Of a stretch of DNA of 64,000 nucleotides, positions 16,436 through 29,396 are shown piece by piece. Source of the stretch: Erpobdella octoculata (lineage: Eukaryota; Annelida; Clitellata; Hirudinida; Erpobdellidae); NCBI GenBank assembly GCA_963978895.1, contig OZ022243.1, forward strand, positions 1,684,814-1,748,813. The letters run 5' to 3'. Positions within the stretch are counted from its first letter, which is position 1. Each line of letters opens with the position of its first letter. A model generated the notes under the pieces. That model did no database searches. It worked only from the letters and a program-made list of their open reading frames with translations, and was not told the DNA's origin. A program made the position numbers and the translations under genes.

Positions 16436-18322
16436 CATGACGTTTTTTTCAGATTTCCTAGTTGCGTAATAAACGCATTTCCATGTTGTGAAAACTTTTT
16501 AAAACTTTACACTTTTAGAGTTTAGTAAAAAAGCGGTCGTTTTATCAAAATATTTGGACTTGTTTAATAATCTATAAAAAACTGTTTTTTCAAGTAACTA
16601 TAAATTTTAATTTTATGTTGACAGAACGGTTGAGATTATCTTGTGATAAGCCAAAGTTTTTAAATCTAACTTTTCAACTAATTTTTAATCGCTAATAATA
16701 CTTAAGAAGCAGATAAACAGAATTGTGTCTGTATTCTTGTTGAAATAACTTGTATTAAACGCTTTTCATGTATCTAACAGAACCTAGTTGTATACTTCAT
16801 TACTGTCGGAATTGACAATAAAAAAATAAAAACAACACCGGAATCCCTTTACAATGTGTAACCATACTAGCAATTTGATAGGCAGTAAGTTATGATATCA
16901 ATAAACATTCTTTTATCATTGATGCATTATTCTCTACTGAACACAATCTCAGAGATAATTTCTCAGAAAAAAAACATTGTTTTTCCGCAGTACCACAATA
17001 ATAGAAGCAAATGAATAAATGTTTTGGACTTCCCAGTGTTTCGGACTTCAAAAAAATACCAAAGTCATCAAATCATTCAATAGAATGTTCATAGCAGGTT
17101 ATTTTTTCTTATTCTATCCTCACCATCACCATCACCATCACAATCAAAAGCGTTAATCAATAATGTAGAATATTTTTTAACCGTTTATGACTGCGAAAAG
17201 TTATCTACGCCTTCATTCTGACACTTTTTCATAATAGACAATTATTATTCATTAACCTGAAGAGTAGCTAGTCTGCAAATCTGGTACAAATTAACTCCTG
17301 TGTTGAAATTGTTAAACATTGGGGAGGCCCGATCAATGGGAAGTCTTTCACTTCAAGAGATCGACCCCTCTGTTCATTTAGTATTTGTGTAAGGTTCATT
17401 ATTATTATTTGCGATATGACCAAATATTTAAAAAAAAATAATGATAAGTTTTGATAAACTCAAAGATAAGTTCTGCGTTTGACTGCTTTTATAAGTATTT
17501 TATTTTTTAACAGCCTCCTCAAAATTTTGCTTTTTCAGTAGTTTGTGTTTATCAATGCACTGGCAAACCAGAGCAGCAATTCATTAGGTTAAAAAATAAA
17601 ATTGATGGTCAACATCACCACCATCGTCACCACCATATCAGCACAATGATCATCATCATCAGCAGCAGCACTGCCATCATCATTTTTCTTCAAATCTATT
17701 CTAAAGATAATTTAAAATTCAGTGAATGCAATGAAAATAAAACCATTGTCCTGATTCAATCGTTTTTTCTATTCAGACATTTAATTTTCTAGGAATGAAA
17801 TAATAATATTTTAAAATTTAAACTTAGAAACAATATTTCATTTTCAATAACGTTTTTTTGTATAGACTGCAAGTCAAAACTTTGAAAACTGTTCATACAA
17901 TTGTTTCGAACAGTTTTTCAAAACAAGAGATTGACGCGATGCGCCATTCAACAATTTTCTACTGAATAAATTTTTATTTGAACAGAGAGGTTTGCTATAC
18001 AAAAATTATTACCTGGAAATACTTTAAAATTGAATTTGAAATATTTTAAAGTATAAATTGCTTTGTGTTTTTTCTTTGAAATTGTTGCAAGCAGCTCATT
18101 TAAATTTAGGAAAACGTTGAATTTTAGAGTTGTTTATTGGACAGTGTCTATTAATTTTCAGACTGTTTCTTAGACGTTGTCTGAGGAATTGTTTGCCCAT
18201 TTTATGGTGTAGGTTTAATGTAAATAAACTGCAAGTTTTATTGTTATAATAGTATATTCGAACTTTAATAAACAAACTTTACACTTTCAGCTTTTACAGT
18301 ATTTGCATAAAACTCATGTTTA
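16436..18322. other. Intergenic, short CAC/CAT repeats
   Basis: No gene is recognised. Simple CACCAT-type tracts occur at about 17120-17150 and 17610-17680. Confidence 0.5.
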
Positions 18323-19657
18323 ATGGCCTGGTACAAATACAACTTCAAACTGTACCTTATACTTTTCATTGTCGTTTATAAAGACATTGAAGCTACAGTA
18401 AAAATACGGAATTTCATCAAAGATAATCAAGCGTTGTGGCCCTGTATTGCTGAATCTCCAGCGTTCTCAGTTCAAAGTTGTTCCATTGGAAGCTGCGCTG
18501 TAGAATGTTTAAAAAATAGTTTTATAAATTGTTTGAGATTTCAATATTACAAAAACAAACAGCAATGTCATATTTTTGATAGCTGGGATCCTTTTAAAGA
18601 AACAAGAATTTTAGACATAAACTGCTTGGCTTTTTACAAAAGTGGTAAAAATTTGTTATAATGATATATATCTAAAAAATTCATTAAAACCCAAACCATA
18701 AATTTATAATTTCCAAATTATAAAACCAAACCAAAATGCTATTTTTCTTTTAGATTTATGCCCACCATCATTTATTTACATGGCTGAAGCAGGATCTTGT
18801 TACAAACTGGAGTACGGTCAATGGAATTGGTATGATGCTAGGAAGCACTGTAATGATATTCTACCTGGAAAATCATTTTTAGCTGTTATTGATACTGAAG
18901 CAAAGAATAATGCAACGTACAATTACTTGCTGACGTTAATGTGTAAGTTAATTTTGTTCACGTTTAAAGTGTTTTTACACTTTCTATTACCAGTATATTT
19001 ATGTTCATTAAATATCAGTGCTTGTTTTAACAAATGCTATAATAAAGGTTTAATTAACTAACTAGCTGTTGAGATATCAAATCCGAACGCAAGCTATGGA
19101 GTTGCCTAGTACACGTTGGAATAAAAAACTTAATTATTAGAATAATTTGGATATTTTTTTCACTGAAGTTCAAATATACGTTTATTTGTTTTTATTTTTT
19201 CTCCTTTTTTAAAAATCTTCGATTTATCGCCTTTCTTCAAAACTACCTAACTTAGTAAGACTAATTTATTTATTAATAACTAAAACATGATTAAAACATT
19301 CCGTTATTAAAATGTTTTACAGCATTCAGTTTAATTTGTTTAAATTATTTAACAGCAAAAAGCCCGGAATTAGATTGTTTCAATGCAGTTGACTACTCCA
19401 AACTTATTTGGCTTGGAGCTCAAAGACTGGATCCAAATGATCTGAATACAAGTTTTGTATGGAAACCATTTGTTGACAACACTAGCTTCGACATTGGTCC
19501 TTATTCTAACTGGCTGCCAGGACAGCCAGACGCATGTCGTGGTTATGAGTGGATGGAAGCTTGTTTGACGTATATAGAACATGCTTTCCTATGGGACGAC
19601 GCTAGATGTGCAAACACCAAGTGTGCTCTGTGTGAGGCTTTTCCGCAAGCTGATTGA
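18323..19657 (+). CDS. PC3: PAN-C-type lectin, complete
   Basis: Exons 18323-18644, 18754-18942 and 19356-19657 join to 813 nt (270 aa). Exon 1: signal (YLILFIVVYKDIEA) and PAN-like domain (CAVECLK, CLRFQYYKN, CHIFDSW). Exons 2-3: C-type-lectin-like domain with CYKLEYGQW, ARKHCND, IWLGAQR, WLPGQPD, WDD in place of WND, and CALCEAF. QPD suggests galactose-type specificity if the calcium site works; the WDD change keeps an acidic/amide pattern. An out-of-frame ATG at 18316 lies just upstream of the chosen start. Downstream is a broken copy of its own exon 2 (20022-20133). Confidence 0.85.
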
Positions 19658-20021
19658 AACTCTAAACAAAGAAACCATTAGGTTAAATCCGAAGAAATTA
19701 AAAACTTATTTAATGTTATTTTTCAAAGCTTGCAGAAGATAATAAACATCGGCAAGCTTATGATATCTGTGTTTTTTCATTAAAATTGAAATCATTACAA
19801 ACATTTGTTTTCACATATGCTGAAGTTCTTGTTTGGAAGTTGTTTTTAATTTTTTAGTTTTTTAGTATTTTTAATCTCTTAGTACTTTAGTTTACAAGTT
19901 TTGGTTTAAAAAAAATACTTTGTATATATTTTATTATTTTTTCATTTTTTGTTTTGAAGCCTTTTTCAAGATGTAATAAAAACTAAACGCAAGCCATAAA
20001 CTGATTTATATTTCTGTTTAG

Positions 20022-20133
20022 ATTTATGCCCACCAACATTTATTTACTTGGCTGAAGCAGCATCTTGCTACAAACTGTAGTACGGTAAATGGAATTGGTA
20101 TAATGGTAGGAAGCACTGTAATGATATTCTACC
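20022..20133 (+). pseudogene. Orphan lectin exon 2 copy, cut by a LINE
   Basis: A near copy of PC3 exon 2, including the AG acceptor at 20020-20021. It has an in-frame TAG after CYKL (GAG to TAG) and ends abruptly after the DILP codons, where LINE sequence begins. It is the remnant of a further PC gene. Confidence 0.8.
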
Positions 20134-20134
20134 A

Positions 20135-21330
20135 CGCTTGGTTAAAAGCTTTAAGAGCGATAGGCAGTTCAAAGTGAGAGTGAACAGTGCTATGCCTAGC
20201 TCGTTTAAGGTCACTAGTGAATTGCCCCAATGAAGACCTCTTCTGTTTGTTATTGTTGTTAATGATGTGGTTGATATATGTGAAATCATTCTTTTGTTTG
20301 CCAATGATGCGAAGTTGTACAATTTCATGCAAAATATGTCGGATTATAATTTGTTACAGAATTATACTGCTCAGGTCCTTAAATGGTTCAATTACTAGAG
20401 AATAATTATCACTTTTCAAAAATGTTTGGTTTAAAAATTTGGCAACCAAGCTCTTAATTATGGATATAGAGAAACGTTTAACCTACTGCAGGATCCGGTC
20501 GTCAGGAATCTGGTCATATGATTAGACGAAAAATTGTCTTTTAAAAAACATGTGCACAGAAAAATAAAACAAGATAACAAAATGTTGGAAATCTTGAAAA
20601 AAAATTTAAAAATCTTTCTACTGAAGTTTTTTTATTTTGTATAAATACTTAGTGAGATCACAACTAGAATATGGCACTGTTGTGCGAAACCCTTATAAAA
20701 TTGGATTTATCAAGGCTAATGAAAAAGTACAAAAAAACTTCAAGAACACCTCTGGTCTGTAAAAATTTTAATTACAGTGGTAGATTAAAAACTCTTAGTC
20801 TATCATCACTAGAAAACTTTGAGTCTGTCATCGCAAAAAATTACATGATTATAGTTTTTTTTAAATTTTCAATGAAGACTTTGAAGCAGAATATTTGAAA
20901 TGTCACCAGTTTTTCCTACTAGGGAAAATAGCAGAAAACTAGCTCTAAGAAATTTCAAGTCAGCAACAGAGTAATGCAGTACTGGAACAGCTTGCCCGAT
21001 AGCGTTGTTATGTCAAGAAACGAGCAAGAATTTACAAATAAACTGGATGAAAAATGAGCATAAACTATGTATGAATATAATATGAATTGATTAAACTGAA
21101 CTAAAATATGTATGTCTTCATTTTTAAATGAAAAGATAAGAACTTTTCACTCTGTTCAAAACATGTTAACGCCTCTGGACAATTTCATCGCTTGAGAACA
21201 ACACAAAACATATTTTCTAACGCCTCTGTGCGCATCAATGGCTTTCTTACCTGGCAACAGACTTCTGCATGTAACTTGTTTTTGTTGTCTATAAACATTT
21301 GTATAGTAACGCTTGTTTTTTATTTAATTC
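20135..21330 (+). mobile_element. Non-LTR retrotransposon fragment (LINE copy 3)
   Basis: The broken translation runs from a FKVRVNSAM..SSFKVTS segment through LFANDAKLYN (degenerate FADDTKL) to the C-terminal thumb, then into the shared 3' UTR at about 21190-21330. It aligns with copies 1 and 2 and carries many lesions. Confidence 0.75.
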
Positions 21331-21434
21331 TTTATATTAACTTCGCTTTTCTGTCTTTCGGTCCGTCTGAGCACAAACTTTTTTCTCCTCATCCAATCGA
21401 TGTGAAACTTGGTCCATATACTCGTGACGACCAA

Positions 21435-22290
21435 AAATGGCAAAAAATGAGCAAGAATTTACGAATAAACTGGATAAAAAATGGGCATCAATGGAATATG
21501 AATTGATTAAACTGAACTAAACTTTGTAGGCATTTTTTTATGTTCAAATTAGAAAGTGACACGGTAATACCGACCGCGGTAAATACCGCAGTTACCGCGG
21601 TTATACCGCGGTAACGGGAACAAATTACAATGATTTCACCATTACCGCGCGGTAACGGGGAAAAAATGGGGGGAAATATTGCGGTAATGGGGAAAATGTT
21701 GACGGTAATTCCGCGGGAACGGTAATGAAGTTTTAAACTAATTTTTAAAAATTCCAAAAAAAATTTTTAATTTTATTATTGACCATGTCAAGGCACTCAT
21801 GGATTGAAGAACTAATATTTTTTTCTTTCTTATTTCATTTAAAACATAACTATCTTTTAGCAAATTTTTTTAATAATTAACTTCAAAATAAACTTGCATA
21901 AAAATTTACAATGCGGGGACAATGAGGGTTTGGGATTGATAGCTGCGGGGATGGGTAGGGGATGGGGACAGATATTGAGGGGATGGGGTGGGGATGGGGA
22001 CATGAGACGAGGGGACAGTGAGGGGACGGGAAGAGAGTTTACTTTGCGGGGTGGGGATGGGGAAGAAATGTTGTCTCCGTGTCACTCTCTAGTTCAAATG
22101 AAAACAGAAATTTTCATTCTGTTCAAACATGCTAACAACACAAAACATATTTTCAAACGCCTCTGTGCGCATTGATGGCTTTCTCACCTCCGCATTAAAC
22201 TTGTTTCAGTTGTCTATAAGCATTTGCCTAGTTACGCTTGTTTTTACACCCTCAACGGGTCTTTTGGTGCAATTTGGCCCCCGTGACCGT
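21435..22290 (+). mobile_element. Second LINE 3' end interrupted by a MITE (copy 4)
   Basis: A second LINE terminus starts near 21435 with the same ORF-end sequence as 33.4 kb and continues at 22092-22290 after the hAT-type MITE. It lies about 150 bp before PF3. Confidence 0.65.
21550..22091. mobile_element. hAT-type MITE, 542 bp
   Basis: The ends form 15-bp inverted repeats, TAGAAAGTGACACGG and CCGTGTCACTCTCTA (one mismatch). The flanks are a perfect 8-bp duplication, GTTCAAAT, at 21542-21549 and 22092-22099. The empty site is visible in LINE copy 5 at about 33513-33520, where GTTCAAAT occurs once and the neighbouring sequence is continuous. 8-bp target duplications and TAG-type termini are typical of the hAT superfamily. 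The interior is unusually GC-rich, with CCGCGGTAA words and a G-rich stretch, and no transposase. Short open frames in it are not considered genes. Confidence 0.88.
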
Positions 22291-22424
22291 TTCTGCGGTT
22301 ACAACCACGTTAATAATTAAATTTCAGCTGTTTTATTCTTGGACATTGTATATGTACCGTTTTTACATACCGTCGTCTGTAAAATAATAAAAAACCGTTT
22401 ACGTTACTTTTTGCCGTATGTGTG

Positions 22425-22445
22425 TGTACAATTTCTGCAATTGAA
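22425..22445 (+). promoter_or_regulatory. Conserved PF leader block, shortened (PF3)
   Basis: This has the ACAATTTCTGCAA core shared with PF2 and PF5 but lacks about 33 bp of the leader found in both. The deletion may affect expression of this pseudogene. Confidence 0.4.
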
Positions 22446-25010
22446 ATGCTGTCAACGTACATTGTTTTAATTTTGATGAAAGTTGCAATATGCTTGAATG
22501 AACAAAATAACAAAACAAGATATTACACAAAATGTTATCTATATGGCAACACCAACAAAACGTTGAGTTGTACTTTGCCACCTTTTTTTCAGATCGAAGA
22601 TCATCAAAGCTGGGTTGTGCTACTTTTTGCTCTTCCATTAGCACTGGGCAAAATTTAGTTTTTGACAACCAACTAAAATTTTCAAATGATTTCACTTATA
22701 CTGAAAATGGAACTACTGTTAGTTTTGGACTATTAAAATTCCCGTTGGATCGTTTTCACAAAGGGATTACGGCCACCGGAAATTTACAAGTGTGCCTTGG
22801 ATTCAATTATCAAGCATCCAGTGGATTGTGTCAGCTGTTCGATCAATATTGTCCGTTGAGGAACTTGATCTTGTTAACCAACAGAACACTAGGAACTTAC
22901 TATGGGGTAATAAAGTTATTTTTTAAATACGACATTCTATCTTTAAAAATTTATTTAACAGACCTATTATGGATGTATACATTTTGGTTTTTGTTGAAAA
23001 AATTGGCTTAGAAAATAGCAGTGTGGTTTTAAACTAATTAATAAAATTTATTTATGTGTTTTAAAGGTTGTTCCTGAAATGGATTTGGTGTGTTATTTTG
23101 GAGGTTAGGTTCAAAACGTTTAATGCAAATAATTTTATCGAAAGTTTAATACTGGAATGGATTTCCGAATATAACAATGAAAATGTTGTTAAAGTTAAAA
23201 AATAAAACAAAATTATAGTTTATAAAAGCTATTAAGATAGTTTTTAAAGTAAATACTAAAAAAAATAAAAATATAAATTTTTATGTTAAATTTTTTGTCA
23301 TTGCAGACATACAAGATTGTAACGACATTCCTGGTAATGATCCAGAAGACAGTGGAACATATTTGTTGAAGATAGACAATAACAAAACCTATCCTGTGTA
23401 TTGTGAAGTATCAACAGATGGAACTAAATATATGGTTAATGTTTTTTGGCTGTTAATAAATTTGCTCAAGTTTTAGTTAAGTTTGTCTATCAATTTAGGT
23501 CATTCAACGACGAATAAGTGGATCTGTGAGCTTCAACCAAAGCTGGGTAAATTATGAAAATGGATTTGGAAATTTGGATGAAAACCTCTGGTTAGGTATG
23601 TTGTTTTTTTGCTCCATGAAACTTATTAATTTTGTGAGTAAACATTTTATGTTTGTCCGGCAAAGAACTATATTGTTTTTATGTAAATAAATTAAAATCA
23701 ATTGTTTGCAGATGTTGGCCTAGTCATGCTTACGCCAAAATTGCTAATTTAGTATTTAATATAATAATAAATTATTAATAAATGCTAGTTGCACAATCCC
23801 GCTTTAACCCTTCACGGGTTCCATTGTATAGAAACATATTACATATCTTTGCTATTCTTTGCATAAATGTTTTAGAATGAGTTAAAAAATGTCTGAATTT
23901 TGACACGGCAAAGGCTGTGACCACTGCACGAGTTCAGTCAAGTCCTAACTACTTGAACTTTTTTCTCATTCATAATGAAACTGCTAAAAGTTTAAAATTC
24001 TTTGTTTTCTGAGAGGTGAAAAAACTACCAGTATATTTAATTTCTGTGAGATTGTGCTGCGACTTTTAGTGGTTTTTCGTAAAATACCAAATTGACCGCA
24101 AACTTTTTTGAACCGATATTTTTTTAAAAGACAATTGTCTAATTGTTTTTTCAACAACAAATCATTTTTTTTTGTTAATAAAATCTAGTTTCAACGTTAA
24201 TTATATTTAATTATAACATACAATTTCAGGTAATTACTTACTGTACCGTTTAACTAACATGAACAATTACAAACTGAGAGTTGAATTGGAAGCCTTTGAT
24301 GGAGTTTGTGCATATGCTGAATATCTCAATTTTGTTGTTGGTCCTCCAAGTTTAGGTTACATAGTAACAGTATCTGGATATTCTGGAAATGCAGGTGTTT
24401 TTTTTAAACCTTCAATAAACGGAAAAATAAATCTATGAGATCATGATTTCTTTATATTTTGGCTCTTAACCTATTTTCAACACTTTTTCATTGAATTAGT
24501 TAGTTTCAAATGTTTAACAACCACACAGAAAATAATTAAATTACTTATTGCTAAATATAAGTTTTAAAAATTAGTTAAACTATGCTGATAATATAAATTT
24601 CAAACATATAAATGTTGCTCTCACGAACAAGGAAAATAATCAAACTCAAATTAGTTATTAACTCTATTTTTTTTTGCTTCATTTATTTCTAATTGCTAAT
24701 GAAACACAATTATAAGTTTTTTTTTGTTTTGCTAATTTTCATCTTTATTTGCATATCATCAGGAGACTCGATGGCAAAACAAAATGGAATGGAATTTGCC
24801 ACTTTTGACAATTACGATCACACCTGTTACAAAAACTGTCTAGTTCGCAACGGAGGAGCTTGATGGTATGCTTGTTGTCAGGACTCGAACTTGAATGGGC
24901 TTTACTACACTAACAAGAATGTAGCGTTAGCTCAAGGCTTGAATTGGATGCATTTCCGCGGGGACTACGAATCTCTGAAAACCTGCAAAATGCTCATCAC
25001 AATCAAATAA
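22446..25010 (+). pseudogene. PF3: PAN-fibrinogen pseudogene
   Basis: Exons by homology: 22446-22906, 23067-23103, 23307-23434, 23499-23595, 24230-24394 and 24763-25010, all with intact splice sites. Two separate lesions are seen. Exon 1 lacks one base in the T-run at 22583-22589 compared with PF2 and PF5, which shifts the PAN frame. Exon 6 has TGA at 24861-24863 in place of the first Trp of the conserved GGAWWY block. Otherwise it is close to PF5 in exons and introns, so inactivation looks recent. A sequencing error could explain one lesion but hardly both. Confidence 0.8.
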
Positions 25011-26316
25011 GTTTTAGTAGACATTTCAACACTTCTTATATTCATCTAATAGAAAACTAAAATTTTATTTTCTAACTTTTACTTGTTACACGTTACTCAC
25101 TATTTGAGTTTCAACATTAAGGTAGATTTAAATAAACTTTTCTAGCGTCTGTTACGCATAATTCTAATAAAATGACAGCATTTATTTAGACTGCACAAAT
25201 GTATGGCTTGTTAATGGTAATGGATTGGTTACGGATTGTTTTTTGATGCACCATCTTATTCATTTATAGAGACGTTTATGGTTAATGTAAAAATTCCAGT
25301 TTTTTTGTGTTGTTTTAGATTTTAAATTTAGTTTTTTTATATACTTTCAAATCTTATTTTTTTTATATAGTTTTAAACTATCAATTTTTATTTCATTTAA
25401 ATTACGTTTTAGTATATTTTGTTAATTCTATTGTTTTGATACAGCGTAAAAACCAAATACAAATAATTGCTTTTTGCAAACAGGCTATTAACATTTCAAT
25501 TAATTTGTTGGGTTTTCCAATGCTGTTGTACTAAAGATACAAAACTAAAACTAAATTTAGACCAACACTGACGATGAAAACATTGTTAGTCAAAGGCAGA
25601 TATACAGCCTGACAAAATTATAAAAATCGATGTCAAGCTTGTAAAAAAAAGTAAAACAAGCTTTTCTATGAAAATTATTTTATATTTTGAAATAAATTTT
25701 AAGACCTCTTCCAAATCAATTCTAGTTAAACTGAATGACTTTATTAATAAAGCTTTATAGCTAATAAACACCAACTGCACTTTATAAACTTTCTACTAAA
25801 CAAATAGAGAAACGTTTATTTTTACTTATTTCAGTTCGAAAAAGTGAAAAAATCACTGAAAACTAAAAAAAACAAATACAATAATAATTTTAAAAAACAT
25901 TTATAAACGTATCTAATTTCAATAACAACACATTTTTCAGTTTTTCAAATAAATGTTTTGCAAACTTTTAAAAACAATAAATAAATAAATATCGTACTAG
26001 GTAACTTTAAATCACTTTTTTCAGCGTACAAACAAATAGTACTTGTGTATGCGTATTTACTAAAAAAATTAAACAACTATCATAAACAATTTGACACAAA
26101 TATAAAAAATACTAAAGTTAATAATTATTCAATTATTTTAATCAAATTTTGATTTTCATATGAATCTTCATTTAAATCAAGTTTAAAAAAGCAAGTTTTT
26201 TAAATATTTGGTTTTTTTCTGTCTATATTTTAGGTCAGTTCATGAAAAGTTAAAAAGAAATTGTCAAACATCGCCGACAAAATATGAGTTTACTTAGTTT
26301 ACCGATGAGTTAAATA
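25011..26316. other. Intergenic, PF-type downstream flank
   Basis: The first about 550 bp match the flank after PF5 (38.3-38.85 kb). The rest is AT-rich with no gene seen. Confidence 0.45.
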
Positions 26317-26324
26317 TATATAAA
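26317..26324 (+). promoter_or_regulatory. Possible TATA box of PF4
   Basis: TATATAAA lies about 320 bp before the PF4 ATG. The distance would need a long 5' UTR, so the call is weak. Confidence 0.2.
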
Positions 26325-26643
26325 TCTGCTTAAAACCTATGTTGCAGTTCAGTTGTACAATGCATATAGAAAAATATTTGCATACGCAAACAAAAAAGCA
26401 AAATGTACTTAAAACTATCAAAAAGCTCAAAATTTCGCTTTTTTAATGCAAATGTTCTGTACTCACATTTTGCGTTACAATTGTTCTGCGGGTTAAATAT
26501 TCTATGCATCTATGCATCTATTCTAGCAGGTGTTCTACGTAAAACATGTTCTGCCCAAACTTTAAAAAATTGTTTTTTTTTCTGCAAGAGAAGCAAAAAA
26601 ATTTAAGTTGAGATTACTTAGATCATTAAATATTCGAATAAAG

Positions 26644-29195
26644 ATGTCGTTAAAAAATTTTGTTTTAATTTGGGTAGAATTTGTGATTTGCTTGGCTCAA
26701 CAAAACGAAAAAATAAGATATTACACAAAATGTGCTTTCTCTAGCGAGAGCCGACAAACTTTGAGTTGTACTCTGCCACCTGCCAAAGAAGTTACAACTT
26801 CATCAAAACTTGGTTGTGCAAATCGCTGCTCCCACATTAGCACTGGTCAAGAATTAGTTCTCAATGCCCAATCGCCATCTTCTTTATCCAAGTTCAACTC
26901 GACTGACGATGAAACAACTTCTAATTACGAAAGTTTTACATTTCCGTTCAACCGAGCTCACGAGGTTTTTACATTCAATGGAGTTTTTCAAAGTTGTACT
27001 GGATTCAACTATCAGGCATCCAGCAAGGTTTGTCAGCTGTTTGACCAATATTGCCCGCTACAATACTTGACCAGCTACACATCGGGCATATATTATGAGG
27101 TAGGTATACTAATGAAGTATGTTATAAAAAAAAAGATTATTTGCTATCAGATGCTAAAACCTTAAACTGTCAGGCCTGTTTTTAGTTTTTTCAATCCATT
27201 CCATTTCTATCTTTTTTTTTGCTTTTTGAAGGCTGTTCCAAACATAAATTCAACTTGTTATTTTGGAGGTAAGGTTTACCTTTTAATTGAAAACGTTTAT
27301 TTAAAACACTTATTTTTACAAACGTAGCAAACGTTTATGAGGGAAAAAATACTGAATTAAATACATAAATGAATAATTGCGTATCAGAAGTACATATGCT
27401 TTAATTAAAATTTTGTCATTGTAGACGTGAAAGATTGTAACGACATTCCGAGCAATGACAGTGGAACATATTTGCTAAAGTCAGATAACCAAGCGTATCC
27501 TGTATACTGTGAGACATCAACAAATGAAACTAACTACATGGTTAGAATTTTGCTTATTAATAAATAATTTAAAGTTTTATTTATCTTTTTAATAAAAAAA
27601 AACTCACAGGTCATTCAACGTCGAATAAATGAATCAGTTGATTTTAACAGAAATTGGGTGGATTATGAACATGGATTTGGAAATTTGAATAGTGAATTCT
27701 GGATAGGTATGTATTATTACTAAAACTTAAATTCTGATTAGGTTTGCATTATTTAAAAACAAATTTTTAAATACAATTTTTTTTTAAATTTTTATTATTT
27801 TCTGCTTTTCAATTAGTATTATTAGCTCAATGTAAGTCTGTAACCTGATTGAATAACTCCAGGATTACAATCGACGCTTTGAAAGAATGATTTTTAAAGG
27901 TTTAACGTTTATGGAAATTATTTTCTGTAAACAGTTTTTCTTTGTCTCATTCTAATTAGGAACACCCATTCAAAATACATTTTAATGTTATTTAGAAGCA
28001 TTTTCGTCACTTTCGATAATTCATCCCTATTAAGAATTGAAAACTGTTTACGTGTAAATATTATTTCAACTTTTGCAAACAGAGTTAGGTTTTGTTATTA
28101 TTAACTAGCAGCGTTACAAAAAATTCTAACACATACATACATACATACATACATACATACATACATACATACATACATACATACATACATACATACATAC
28201 ATACATACATACATACATACATACATACATACATACATACATACATACATACATACATACATACATACATACATACATACATACATACATACATACATAC
28301 ATACATACATACATACATACATACATACATACATACATACATACATACATACATACATACATACATACATACATACATACATACATACTATAGGTATTAT
28401 TAATGTTGATTTGTTTAAAACCAAATTTAGATACAAATTGCAATTTCAGGTAATTATTTGTTGTACCGTTTAACTAGCATAAAAAAATACAAACTGAGAG
28501 TTGAATTGGAAGCCTTTGATGGAGTTCGTGTGTATGCTGAATATCTCAATTTTGTTGTTGGTCCTCCGCGTTGGGGTTACGTATTGACAATATTTGGATA
28601 TTCTGGAAATGCAGGTATTTTGAAAACATCGTTTTATAGAGTAAAAACTAGAAATAAAAACTGTTTTGAGAGAGTTAAAACAAAAAAAGTTAGCAGCAAA
28701 TCATTTACATTGGCATTATTAATAACATGGATAATTTATATAGCGCAGTCATCACAAGATGATGAGTGTGTGTCATTATTAATTTTCAACTGGGTTAAAT
28801 TAAAATGAAAGTTTTTTGGATGCCAGTAAGAAATATTTTCTAAATATTGCTAACAAAAACTAACAACAACAGTTGATATTTTAATTTCATTTTTAAATGT
28901 TTTTACAGAAATCTTTAAATTATTTTATGTTTTTAATATTTAATAAGGAGATTCGATGGCCGTGCACAGTGGAAGGTCATTTTCTACTTCAGACGGTCAC
29001 AACAGCAGCTGTGCGGTGAACTGTGCAGCCATCGAACAAGCAGGATGGTGGTACGCCTGCTGCCAGAACGCTAACTTGAACGGGCTTTACTACCCTTACC
29101 CGAGTGTACCGGTTGCTCAAGGCTTGAATTGGTTTCATTTTCGTGGCTATAACGAATCCATGAGAGCCTGCAGGATGCTCATTTTAAGCCCATGA
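26644..29195 (+). CDS. PF4: PAN-fibrinogen secreted lectin, complete and divergent
   Basis: Exons 26644-27099, 27232-27268, 27425-27540, 27610-27706, 28450-28614 and 28948-29195 join to 1119 nt (372 aa). Exon 1: signal ([14 protein letters not shown]) and PAN-like domain with [17 protein letters not shown] and CQLFDQ. Exon 2 is the 37-nt linker microexon. Exons 3-6: fibrinogen domain with [31 protein letters not shown] and FHFRGYNES. Exon 3 is 12 nt shorter than in the other PF genes. It is clearly more diverged than PF1/2/3/5, so it is an older branch. Intron 4 contains a (CATA)n tract. The ATG chosen is the only one that places the hydrophobic segment at the N-terminus. Confidence 0.85.
28131..28388. 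repeat. (ACAT)n microsatellite in PF4 intron 4
   Basis: A pure tetranucleotide tract of about 258 bp ending about 60 bp before the exon 5 acceptor. MYVC and HTYI reading frames are artefacts. Confidence 0.97.
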
Positions 29196-29268
29196 TTTTA
29201 CGGTTTCTTTTGCTATTGTTTTCTATAAAAAAAAAGATATTATTTTTATAATAGTTTTAAGTATTTTT

Positions 29269-29396
29269 GCACCAGGTGTTTTAAAAATGAAATGGCTGTA
29301 TGTTTTTAAGCACTCAAGTGTTTTCTGTCGTAAATCATATTTGATCCTTTCAACTTTCCCTCTTCTTTTATCCAGGCTTGGGACTGGCTTGCAAAA
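29269..29396 (+). repeat. Dispersed repeat, copy 1 (inverted partner at 55 kb)
   Basis: About 130 bp matches the reverse complement of 55079-55208, sharing AAATGGCTG, CTGTCGT, TTCCCTC and CCAGGCTTG blocks. It is probably a SINE or other short element. Confidence 0.65.

Noticed and set aside
21488..22175. Open frames in the GC-rich segment
   Set aside because: They cross the MITE ends and encode no recognisable domain.
28085..28443. MYVC and HTYI repeat proteins
   Set aside because: Products of the (ACAT)n microsatellite, open in several frames of both strands because the unit has no stops.
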